Positions 43,234-50,247 of a stretch of DNA of 50,247 bases are shown piece by piece. The stretch lies in contig PLHD01000053.1 of NCBI GenBank assembly GCA_003138815.1, positions 27,129 through 77,375 of the forward strand, read 5' to 3'. The DNA is from Acidimicrobiaceae bacterium. Lineage in GTDB: Bacteria > Actinomycetota > Acidimicrobiia > Acidimicrobiales > RAAP-2. The translations under genes and the position numbers were made by a program. How positions within the stretch are numbered: the stretch's first letter is position 1; the number at the start of each line of letters is the position of its first letter. Below the pieces are notes generated by a model. It was not told the DNA's origin. It saw nothing but the letters and a program-made list of their open reading frames with translations, and did no database searches.

Positions 43234-44949
43234 TCACCCGATCAGGGTTAACCAGTAGTCCTCGGCGGCGCTGAGCTCCTGCTGCACGGTTTCAAGTTCG
43301 TCGCCGAGCCTGGCCATCTCCGAGTGGTCGGGGCTGGCGAGGAGCTTCTTGGTGAGGGCGCTGCGCCGCCGATCGAGCCGCGACATGTTCTTCTCGGCCT
43401 CGCGAATCTGGCGGCCCAGGGGCACCTCTCCCGACGGCGCCCGGGCAGCGGCTGTGGGGTCGGCTGGGCCGACGAGCGCCGTGGGGCTCGAGACCACGCC
43501 GGCTGCCCGGGCGATCCAGGCGTCGATGCCGCCCGGTATGTCCGAGATCGTTCCGTCGGCGTGGACCTCCAGCAGGCGGTCGGTGGTGCGGCTCAGGAAA
43601 GTGCGGTCGTGGGAGACCACGACGAGTGTCCCGGGCCACTGGCTCAGGAAATCCTCGATGAGCCGGATCGTCTCGAGGTCGAGGTCGTTGGTCGGCTCGT
43701 CGAGGAACAGCACGTTCGGATGGACCGAGAGCGTCAGCAGCAGCTGGAGGCGCCGCCGCTCGCCGCCCGAAAGGTCCCTGGCCTTCGTGAGGGGAAGGGC
43801 TCCGGTGAACCAGAACCGCCTCATCAGGGCGATGTCGGCGGGTGAGCCCGGCACGCCCCGGGGGCCCGCGACGAGTTCCTGGACGGTGGAATCGAGGTCG
43901 TACGTGCCGCCGTTCTGCTCGAAGTAGGAGGTGACGACGGTGGGCCCGTGCTTGACGGTCCCGGCCGACGGCTCGAAACGCTGGGCCAGAAGGTCCACGA
44001 AGGTCGACTTGCCCGCGCCGTTGGGCCCGACGATGCCTACGCGGTCGCCCGGACCGAGCTCGAGGTTGACGTTGTGGAGGATCCGCCGGCCCCGGGGGTA
44101 GGAGAAGGCGACGTTGTGGGTCCTGATGACCATGGTGCCCAGGCGTGGGGTGTCGATGCTGAGCTCGAGGGTGCCCGAGCGCGCGGCGCTTTCGGGCCGG
44201 CGAGCGAGGAGGCGCTGGGCGGCGTCGATGCGGGCCTGGGGCTTGGTGGAGCGGGCCTTGACCCCGCGCCGCAGCCAGGCGAGCTCGGTGCGCGCGAGGT
44301 TGCGGCGCGTCTGCTCCGCCGAGGCCGCCTGCTCTTCGCGTTCGGCCTGCGCCTCGAGCAGGCGCGAGTAGCCGCCGGCGTGGACGAACGACTTGCCACG
44401 GTCGATCTCGACCATCCGCGTCGTGACCTGGTCGAGCAGGAACCGGTCGTGGCTCACGAGCACGACGGCGCCGCGGAAGTCGATGATCTGCTGCTCGAGC
44501 CACTGGATGGCACCCAGGTCCAGGTGGTTGGTCGGCTCGTCGAGGATGAGCACGTCGTTGGGCTCGGCGAAGATGCGCGCCAGCGCCACGCGCTTGAGCT
44601 GGCCCCCCGACAGGTGGGCGGTGTCGATGTCGGCGGCACTGAGCATCCCCAGTCGGTCGAGTGCGGCGTCGACCTGCCATCCGGTGCCGAGGACCTCTCG
44701 CACCGTGCCGCTCGCCAGGACGGGGATTTGCTCCAGGTAGCCCACCTGGATACTCCGGCCGCGGCGTACGTCACCCGAGTCAGGCTCCAGCTCGCCGGCG
44801 ATTATCTTCAGCAGGGCCGACTTCCCGGTCCCGTTGATGCCGACCACGCCGATCCGGTCCCCCGAGGAGATCGTGAGGTACAGGTCCTCCAGGACGGCCC
44901 GATCAGGGCCCTGAAGGGCGACGTTTTGGAGGTCGACGAGGATTGCCAC
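43234..44949 (-). CDS. ABC-F ATPase, Uup-like
   Basis: A 571-residue protein with two ABC ATPase domains and a C-terminal coiled coil (about 515-570: REAEKNMSRLDRRRSALTKK, then LGDELETVQQELSAAE), the hallmark of Uup. The first Walker A is GINGTGKSA (37-45), with Ala instead of Thr at the end; the second is GPNGAGKST. The signatures LSGGQ and LSGGE each precede LDEPTNHLD or LDEPTNDLD. Uup acts on branched DNA and ribosomes. The start is a GTG at 44949, nine bases after TAACCT. It is the second ABC-F in the window and is not a recent duplicate of the first. Confidence 0.9.
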   Translation of the reverse strand: MAILVDLQNVALQGPDRAVLEDLYLTISSGDRIGVVGINGTGKSALLKIIAGELEPDSGDVRRGRSIQVGYLEQIPVLASGTVREVLGTGWQVDAALDRLGMLSAADIDTAHLSGGQLKRVALARIFAEPNDVLILDEPTNHLDLGAIQWLEQQIIDFRGAVVLVSHDRFLLDQVTTRMVEIDRGKSFVHAGGYSRLLEAQAEREEQAASAEQTRRNLARTELAWLRRGVKARSTKPQARIDAAQRLLARRPESAARSGTLELSIDTPRLGTMVIRTHNVAFSYPRGRRILHNVNLELGPGDRVGIVGPNGAGKSTFVDLLAQRFEPSAGTVKHGPTVVTSYFEQNGGTYDLDSTVQELVAGPRGVPGSPADIALMRRFWFTGALPLTKARDLSGGERRRLQLLLTLSVHPNVLFLDEPTNDLDLETIRLIEDFLSQWPGTLVVVSHDRTFLSRTTDRLLEVHADGTISDIPGGIDAWIARAAGVVSSPTALVGPADPTAAARAPSGEVPLGRQIREAEKNMSRLDRRRSALTKKLLASPDHSEMARLGDELETVQQELSAAEDYWLTLIG

Positions 44950-45042
44950 GAGACATACAGGTTAGCGACGAAGGGTTCGGGCACCGCCCGGACCCGGGCC
45001 GTGGCGGCGAGAACCTCGCTTCGCGGTCGAGCCCGCGCGGCG

Positions 45043-46023
45043 TCAGGCGGGCGGCGAGGGCGCGGCTTCGCCGACCTCGCGCCCGGCCAGGCGTTCGATG
45101 GCGGCGTCGACCTCTCCTCCCACGAGGATCGCCAGGCCGGTGAGGTAGAGCCAGAAGATCAGGATTGCGACGCCGGCGAACGCCCCGTAGGTCGCCCCGT
45201 AGGAGCCGAAGTTGGAGGTGTAGATGGAGAAGCCGAGCGACACCAGCGCCCACAGCAGCGTGGCGAGCAGGGCTCCGGGGCTGGTCCAACGCCACCGTCG
45301 CCTCGGCTGGTTGGGAGCGACGTAGTAGAGGATCGAGAAGAGCAGGGTCATGAGCGCGAGCGCGCCGACCCAGCGCAGGATCGTCCAAGCGACCGCGAAC
45401 TCCGAGCTGGCGAACGGGCTCGCCTCCTTGATGAGGGTTCCCAGCTGGGGCCCGAAGATGACCAGCGCCGAGGCGGCGCCACCGAGCACGGTCGCTGCCG
45501 CCAGGAGCGGCAGCGCCACCATGCGCTTGGCGAGGAACGAGCGGTCCTTGTCAAGGTCGTAGGCCATGTCGAGCCCCTCTTCGACCATGACCATCCCCGA
45601 GGTCGCGCTCCACAGCGCCACCGCGCTCGCGGCCACCGTGGTCCACAGGTCGGCCCCGGAGCGCCGGGCGGTGTGCGAGATCGCGACGGTGAACACTTGG
45701 GCCGCTCCCGAGGGCAGCGACTTCGAGACGCCGTGGATCAGGCTGACCACGACGCTGCGCGGCACCGTGACGAGCGTGGCGACCCCCAGCAGGGCGATGA
45801 TTATCGGGAAGATGGCGAGGAACCACCGATAGGCGAAGGCGCTCGCCGCGAGGCTGACGCGGTTGCTCTTCATCTGCCCGGCCGCCGACTTCGCCACGGC
45901 CCTCCACTGCGCGGCGGGCCGGTGCCCGACACGGGGCACGGGGAGTAGTTCTGGCCTCAAGATCCACCTCACTTGCGATGTCGTCGCGGCGACAATCGGT
46001 TCGTCGCTCCGTTCGCTGTCCAC
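45043..46023 (-). CDS. YihY/BrkB-family inner-membrane protein
   Basis: A 326-residue membrane protein with about six hydrophobic segments. The family motif region is clear: SLAASAFAYRWFLAIFPIII near residue 60, then the WxxxxGM segment and APNQPRRRWRWTSPGALLAT before the fifth helix, and YGATYGAFAGVAILIFWLYLT in the last. YihY proteins were once called RNase BN but have no nuclease activity; their role is uncertain, perhaps envelope-related. The GTG start has no clear Shine-Dalgarno. The next minus-strand gene upstream (spherulin-like) ends 83 bases away. Confidence 0.88.
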   Translation of the reverse strand: MDSERSDEPIVAATTSQVRWILRPELLPVPRVGHRPAAQWRAVAKSAAGQMKSNRVSLAASAFAYRWFLAIFPIIIALLGVATLVTVPRSVVVSLIHGVSKSLPSGAAQVFTVAISHTARRSGADLWTTVAASAVALWSATSGMVMVEEGLDMAYDLDKDRSFLAKRMVALPLLAAATVLGGAASALVIFGPQLGTLIKEASPFASSEFAVAWTILRWVGALALMTLLFSILYYVAPNQPRRRWRWTSPGALLATLLWALVSLGFSIYTSNFGSYGATYGAFAGVAILIFWLYLTGLAILVGGEVDAAIERLAGREVGEAAPSPPA

Positions 46024-46105
46024 GGTAGGCGCTCGTCGGTCCCGCGCGAAGTTCGCCCGGATTCGCGCCAGTCCCGGCAGCCGGCATCTGCGCGGCCGAG
46101 GGACC

Positions 46106-47356
46106 CTAGCAGTCGGCGATTTCGGCGCTCAGGAAGCTGGCCGGCGGCAGGACGGTCCAAGCGCTCGCCGGGGAGATGAAGGCGTAGCCGATGTTCTGGC
46201 TGGCGACGAGGGCGCAGGTCGCCGCCGGATCGTTCGCGTTGCGGTCGCCATAGAGCATCACCGAGAAGTCTGCGGCGGGGTAACTTGACTCCCAGTTCGC
46301 CGGCGACCAGGTCGCGAAGGCACTGGCCTGGTTCTCGAAGGTGACGACGACGTTGGCGTTCTGTCCGGCGACGGTGCTCGAGAGCGCCCAGCCGCTCATC
46401 GGGTTGGTGCCGAAGTTGTAGGCCACCGTTTGCCCGGAGGACTCAGCGTGGACGTAACTCGCCAGCGCCTGGTAGTAGGTCGTGGCCGAAGTGGTCCCTG
46501 ACAGGCAGTTCCACGTCGACGTCGGCGATGCGGGGTTGTCCACCCGGTCGAGGAAGATGCCCTTGATGCCGTCGGCTCCGTACCAGCTGTACCAGTCGGC
46601 GATCTGGCTCTCGGCGGTCGTTAACGGGACCGAGCAGTAGCCGGTATCGACGTACCCCATCACGCCGACGACGTCGGCGCCGCAGCTTCCGATGTTGGCT
46701 GCCCAACTCGCGCTCGCGACTGTGCCCGGGCCACCCGGATTGCCGATATCGGCCACCACGAAGGAGTTGGTCCCGCTGAGATCGCTGCAGGCGGTCGCCC
46801 AGTCGGTGCTGGACGGATCGTAAAGGGGAAGCAGCAACGCCGCTCGGGCGGACGTCGAAGCAGCAGTGGGTGTCACTGCGTTCGATGGCGTCGAAGCGGG
46901 CCCGGTGCCCGCGTTGTTGACCGCCGCGACCGTGAAGGTGTACAGATTGCCGTCGGTCAGTCCCGATATCGTGGCACTGGTCACGTTGCCCACGGCCTGG
47001 GAACCACCGGACGAGGGCTTGATGATGTAGCCCGTGATAGTGCTTCTGCCGTTCGTCGTCGGAGCGCTCCAGGTGAGGGTCGCACTGGCGTTGCCCCCCA
47101 CGGCTCGCACGTTGGTGGGTGCTGTCGGGACGGCTCCCCAGGCATTGCTGGTCGCGGACGACGGTGCACTGTCCGCCCGCCCCGTCTGCATTGGTGAATG
47201 GACCGCGAAGGCCGGCGCTCCAGTGACCGTCAGCAACACCAAGGCGCCGGTGAATGACACGACGATGCGCCGCGCGCGGGTGCACGGACTTCGGCGGTCG
47301 GCGTGCTCTCTGCCTGATCGTCCGTACGTGCCGGGAAATGAGAAGGAGATTTTCAT
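46106..47356 (-). CDS. Secreted FN3 / spherulation-specific family 4 protein
   Basis: A 416-residue exported protein. The ATG at 47356 (GGAAG upstream) begins MKISFSFPG, with a signal peptide around VVSFTGALVLLTVTGAPAFA. An FN3 domain follows (about 75-165: PTAPTNVRAVGGNASATLTW and ITGYIIKPS). The rest matches spherulin-4/family 4 proteins, a TIM-barrel group related to glycoside hydrolases of the GH114 type: LLLPLYDPSSTDWATAC, DIGNPGGPGT, VMGYVDTGY, IADWYSWYGADGIKGIFLDR. The acidic Asp in FLDRVD is a candidate catalytic residue. Probably a cell-wall or exopolysaccharide hydrolase, by inference. Confidence 0.82.
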   Translation of the reverse strand: MKISFSFPGTYGRSGREHADRRSPCTRARRIVVSFTGALVLLTVTGAPAFAVHSPMQTGRADSAPSSATSNAWGAVPTAPTNVRAVGGNASATLTWSAPTTNGRSTITGYIIKPSSGGSQAVGNVTSATISGLTDGNLYTFTVAAVNNAGTGPASTPSNAVTPTAASTSARAALLLPLYDPSSTDWATACSDLSGTNSFVVADIGNPGGPGTVASASWAANIGSCGADVVGVMGYVDTGYCSVPLTTAESQIADWYSWYGADGIKGIFLDRVDNPASPTSTWNCLSGTTSATTYYQALASYVHAESSGQTVAYNFGTNPMSGWALSSTVAGQNANVVVTFENQASAFATWSPANWESSYPAADFSVMLYGDRNANDPAATCALVASQNIGYAFISPASAWTVLPPASFLSAEIADC

Positions 47357-47527
47357 AACTTCCGCCCCCTTGCTTGGCAGCCTCCACTGGAGACTGCCTC
47401 GAGATGGCCGCATTTTACATCTATTCGAGGTCGGGGGAAAGGACTTGTTCGTCGAAGGTGCCGTCGGTGACGGCGGAGCCTGGCTCGATCGGGGTTCTCG
47501 CGTCGGGGGCACCAATCAAGTTCCTGG

Positions 47528-48901
47528 TCAGGCGGCGCCGGAGTCGTTCAGCATCGCGACACGCTCGCGGAGCCGAACGAAGTGCACCTCGATGTCGTCG
47601 AGGTCGTGACGCTCGGTCACCGACTCGGTCGCGCTGCGCAGCACCATCTCGCCCTGGCGCAGCAGGACCTCGCGCTGGGCCGCGGACGTGGTGGCGTCCA
47701 CCACCGCGGTGAGCGACTCCAGGATGCGGATGATGACCGCGGGCATGCCGCGAGATGCCTGGCGGATCTTGTCGAACGCCCGGTTGACCATCTTCGGGTA
47801 GGACCAGTCCGCTCCGATGAGGCGAATGCGGCCCTCCTCGTCGCGGTAGACGTGCTCGGAGAACTCGCGCCCCGAGATCCGGCTGAGGCCCGAGGAGATC
47901 CAGTCCAGGCAGGTGAGGGCGGTGAAGGTGTCGTTGACCGCGGGCGAGAGCGCCCGGATGGCGATCTCCACCAGTTGGTCGATGGCGAACACCGGGTCCT
48001 GCATCAAGGTGCGGTGCGGTCCGGTCACGTGCGCCTTGGCCAGCGCCTTCTCGACCTGGCCGGCCGCGCCGCGGGGGAACACCTTGGCGACCGGCCGCCC
48101 GGCGACGATGAAGTGGCCCGGTCGGTGGTCGAGGCGGATGACGGCGTCGACCAGCTTGGCGATCCTGGCGAGCTGGGCGTAGCCGACGAACTGGAGGTAG
48201 CCGCTCCTGGCGGCGAGGACGACCCCACCGCGGTCCTCGATCATGGCGAGCAGCTCTTCAGGCCGCTGGGACAGGTTCGAGCTCTGCCTCGCGCTCCGCG
48301 GCGCGACGTCGACGTGGTCGACGACCGGGAACTCGGTGTCAACGGCGGACTCGAGGTCACGGGCGATTCCGGCGATCACCTCGGGGAGCTGGATGGAAGC
48401 GGCGACGTGGTTGATGAAGTAGATCAGGACCGCGACGTCCACCAGCAGCATCGATTCGGCCACGGTGATGCTGAGGCGTGGCACGAAGTCGCCGTGGGGG
48501 TAGATGGTGATGGATCCGAGGGCCAGCACCGAGTACACGAAGGTGGCGACGAAGACGCCGAGCGTGACCTGGTTGCCGACGTCGCGCACGAAGTTGCGCA
48601 TCATGCGCGGACCGAACTGCTGGGAGGCCAGCGTGAGGGCCAGGATGGTGATCGAGAAGACCACGCCGACGACGGTGATGATGGCGGCGGCGATGGCGAT
48701 GAGCACGTCGCGGCCCGACTGCGAGTTTCCGTTTCGCAGCCAGGACGGAAGCTCGATCTGGTGGAAGTACGCGGCGACGTCGATCTGGAACGTGACGATG
48801 AAGATCAGCGTTCCCAGCACTATGAGCACGGCTGGCACGAACCACAAGGTGGTGCGCAGCGCCTCCCAGCGCCAGTTGGGCAGTTTCCCGGCCTTATTCA
48901 C
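47528..48901 (-). CDS. DUF2254 predicted membrane protein
   Basis: A 457-residue protein with four N-terminal hydrophobic segments (including TTLWFVPAVLIVLGTLIFIV and VLIAIAAAIITVVGVVFSIT) and a long cytoplasmic C-terminal part. The stretch TILALTLASQQFGPRMMRNF, then RDVGNQVTLG, is the DUF2254 signature. The function is unknown. I use GTG 48901, whose GTGAATAA overlaps the stop of the small upstream gene, suggesting coupled translation; TTG 48910 is an alternative. The C-terminal part has GHFIVAGRPVAKVFP and later many charged residues, perhaps a sensing domain. Confidence 0.82.
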   Translation of the reverse strand: MNKAGKLPNWRWEALRTTLWFVPAVLIVLGTLIFIVTFQIDVAAYFHQIELPSWLRNGNSQSGRDVLIAIAAAIITVVGVVFSITILALTLASQQFGPRMMRNFVRDVGNQVTLGVFVATFVYSVLALGSITIYPHGDFVPRLSITVAESMLLVDVAVLIYFINHVAASIQLPEVIAGIARDLESAVDTEFPVVDHVDVAPRSARQSSNLSQRPEELLAMIEDRGGVVLAARSGYLQFVGYAQLARIAKLVDAVIRLDHRPGHFIVAGRPVAKVFPRGAAGQVEKALAKAHVTGPHRTLMQDPVFAIDQLVEIAIRALSPAVNDTFTALTCLDWISSGLSRISGREFSEHVYRDEEGRIRLIGADWSYPKMVNRAFDKIRQASRGMPAVIIRILESLTAVVDATTSAAQREVLLRQGEMVLRSATESVTERHDLDDIEVHFVRLRERVAMLNDSGAA

Positions 48902-49067
48902 GGTCCGCAACGATCACCGGGGTCCAGGACCCGCCGCCGGGGCGGCGCGAGGCCGCGCTCGGGCTTGGCAGGGAGGAGGCAGGGGTGGCGCGCCAACGCA
49001 GGGACGACGTGGCCGCGAGCAATTTCTGGCGTGTGGAACCGGCGAGACGGTCGTGGACGGTGATCAT
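48894..49067 (-). CDS. Small basic protein coupled to the DUF2254 gene
   Basis: A 57-residue frame starting at ATG 49067 with AGGGAG five bases before it. It begins MITVHDRLAGSTRQKLLAAT and continues as a Pro/Ser/Arg-rich chain. The composition is basic and there is no membrane segment. It ends by overlapping the DUF2254 start, which favours a real coupled small gene, but its sequence is low-complexity and could be chance. I do not recognise it. Confidence 0.4.
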   Translation of the reverse strand: MITVHDRLAGSTRQKLLAATSSLRWRATPASSLPSPSAASRRPGGGSWTPVIVADRE

Positions 49068-49588
49068 TGACGCTCCCTGCCGCCGACCAGTCTTCCCGGC
49101 ACACCTTCTAGACGTCGCCAAATAATAGTCCACCCCCGGCGGCGCGACCGCCATGAGGTCGCCTCGGCGCTCGTCCATCGGCGCCCCGACGACGGGTCGT
49201 GGGGCGCGGACGTCGGTACGCGCACGCAGCAGCCTCGGCTCGCCAGCCCGAACTGCGCCTCTTGCGAGCAAGCCAAGACGGTGACCGCACCCGTGTGGTT
49301 CGCGAATGGGGAATCATCCGAACTCCTCGTGCGGACGCTTCGCTCGACCATCGATGACCGTAGGGGTCGTTCGTCGACGTCAGGTCGAATGGGTTCTCGG
49401 CGTCGCCAGGGACGTCCCCAGAGATCCCCTCGCAGGGAGTCTGCGCATCGTGGCGCCGCAGTCGGCGAGCGGTCGGTGCGGCGGTTGACGTTAAGGAATT
49501 ATGACGAGTCGGGCACCATTATTAAGAACCTATTCGTAATCCGTTGGCGATAATTGAATTGCCACAGAAATCCCCATAGGAGGGAATC
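49068..49588. other. Gap; upstream part without a gene, downstream part a promoter region
   Basis: No supported gene on either strand between 49068 and about 49490. From 49490 the sequence becomes AT-rich. GATAAT (49549-49554) is a likely -10 box for the following gene, giving a leader of about 28 bases with AGGAGGG (49578-49584). Confidence 0.5.
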
Positions 49589-50194
49589 ATGAGTATTGAA
49601 AGCAACTTCAGCATCACGAACCGCGACCTCAAGCACGAGCAGCCGAGAGTGAGTCTCCACGAGCGCCGGGCGGCGAAGAGGGACGCGTGCAGCCAGGACG
49701 AAGTCCAGAGGGATAACTCGGGACTTTCGCAGGTAACAGCCCACGTGTCTCCGGAACTGCCCATGGGTCCGACCCCACTGTCGGTCCTGCTCGGAGCCAG
49801 GTTGCTCGGCGGGTCGCTCGACCGCCAGCTCGCCGACGGGCGGGCCCCCGAGTCCAGCCGACTACTGGCCGCCAGGGCCCAGCTGCTCACCGCGCCGACC
49901 AAGCGCCGGGGGCTGGCCGAGAACTGGCTCGCGCTCCTCGTTGAAGCTCGCGAGCCGGTTACCTTGATCGACCCGCGAGTGCCGGTCGTGCGCGAACGGA
50001 TCATCGCCGCGCAGACTCAGATACACGAGTTGGTCGACGCGCTGCTGGCTCCGATGCCGACGTCTCGAGGTGTGGCGATGGCCAACACGCTGCTGAGCGA
50101 CGGCTCCGGTCCCATCTTCAACCGCGACTGCCCGGCCGACCTGGCTTCGACGCTGCGAGAGGTAGTCGCGCGCCTCGATCCGTTGGTCTCCTAG
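49589..50194 (+). CDS. Hypothetical soluble protein
   Basis: A 201-residue protein with AGGAGGG at ideal distance before the ATG. The N-terminal 55 residues are polar and probably disordered (SNFSITNRDLKHEQPRVSLH). The rest is mostly helical: LSVLLGARLLGGSLDRQLAD, then RLLAARAQLLTAPTKRRGLA, VRERIIAAQTQIHELVDALL, and SGPIFNRDCPADLASTLREV. The pattern ARAQLLT...R...A resembles small conserved actinobacterial proteins of unknown function, and I cannot name it. The stop is followed by a strong hairpin at the window end. Confidence 0.75.
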   Translation: MSIESNFSITNRDLKHEQPRVSLHERRAAKRDACSQDEVQRDNSGLSQVTAHVSPELPMGPTPLSVLLGARLLGGSLDRQLADGRAPESSRLLAARAQLLTAPTKRRGLAENWLALLVEAREPVTLIDPRVPVVRERIIAAQTQIHELVDALLAPMPTSRGVAMANTLLSDGSGPIFNRDCPADLASTLREVVARLDPLVS

Positions 50195-50205
50195 GAGCCG
50201 CCGGA

Positions 50206-50247
50206 CCGGGGCCGATGGCCCGCGCAGAGTGCGGCCGTCGGCCCCGG
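50206..50247 (+). terminator. Perfect 10-bp hairpin at the window end
   Basis: CCGGGGCCGA (50206-50215) and TCGGCCCCGG (50238-50247) are perfect arms, with a smaller GGCC/GGCC stem inside the loop. It begins 12 bases after the stop of the last gene. Any U-tract would lie beyond the window. Confidence 0.6.

Noticed and set aside
43948-45948. A 666-codon plus-strand frame
   Set aside because: Antisense to the Uup-like and YihY-like genes, both with clear motifs.

Overview
The window looks like chromosomal DNA of a high-GC actinobacterium. The evidence is the strong GC bias at third codon positions, two tandem LmbE-type deacetylases of the mycothiol families, a MurA with Asp in place of the catalytic Cys (as in mycobacteria), a GAAC-N4-GTTC LexA box on an imuA'-imuB-dnaE2 cassette, and many genes that start without a Shine-Dalgarno sequence exactly six bases after a TANNNT-like -10 box (leaderless transcripts). 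I suspect a deep-branching lineage such as Acidimicrobiia, but that is inference only.

Layout. 1-9.8 kb is core metabolism: the 3' end of the ATP synthase operon (atpD, atpC), a CBS protein, glpX, murA-meaB-membrane protein, and a divergent assimilatory sulfate locus (cysDN against cysH). A SepX/GlpR-like membrane protein and a tRNA-Ala(CGC) follow. 9.9-15.0 kb, directly downstream of the tRNA, is an accessory region with more AT and many broken genes. It holds a leaderless XRE/nucleotidyltransferase toxin-antitoxin-like pair, a 5'-truncated hipA, and a metallo-beta-lactamase-fold gene split in two by an element. That element has 40-bp terminal inverted repeats and an 8-bp target duplication, and its only gene is an intact tnpB (RNA-guided nuclease family). 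15.0-20.7 kb is an SOS mutagenesis locus: a SRAP/HMCES gene divergent from imuA'-imuB-dnaE2, with a perfect LexA palindrome across the imuA' start codon.

20.7-35.4 kb returns to ordinary chromosome: a secreted COG4315-type protein, an ECF sigma/anti-sigma pair, a fatty-acid-hydroxylase-like protein, a nucleotidyltransferase-fabH pair, and a thioesterase and threonine aldolase transcribed from back-to-back leaderless promoters in 36 bp. Next come a cytosolic MgtE-N/CBS protein followed by an NRAMP-family transporter with altered metal-site motifs, two mycothiol-type LmbE enzymes, ahcY and ychF. 35.5-50.2 kb holds a proline-iminopeptidase-like hydrolase, two ABC-F ATPases, a MarR regulator, a PPK2, an XRE regulator with a Lys-rich tail, a decayed surface-protein gene, secreted Ig-like and spherulin-4-like proteins, a YihY-like membrane protein, a DUF2254 membrane protein and a hypothetical protein that ends at a strong hairpin.

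The most unusual parts are the TIR-bounded TnpB element, the CysH that lacks one cluster cysteine, the LexA-box/start-codon overlap in the mutasome operon, and the compact leaderless promoters.
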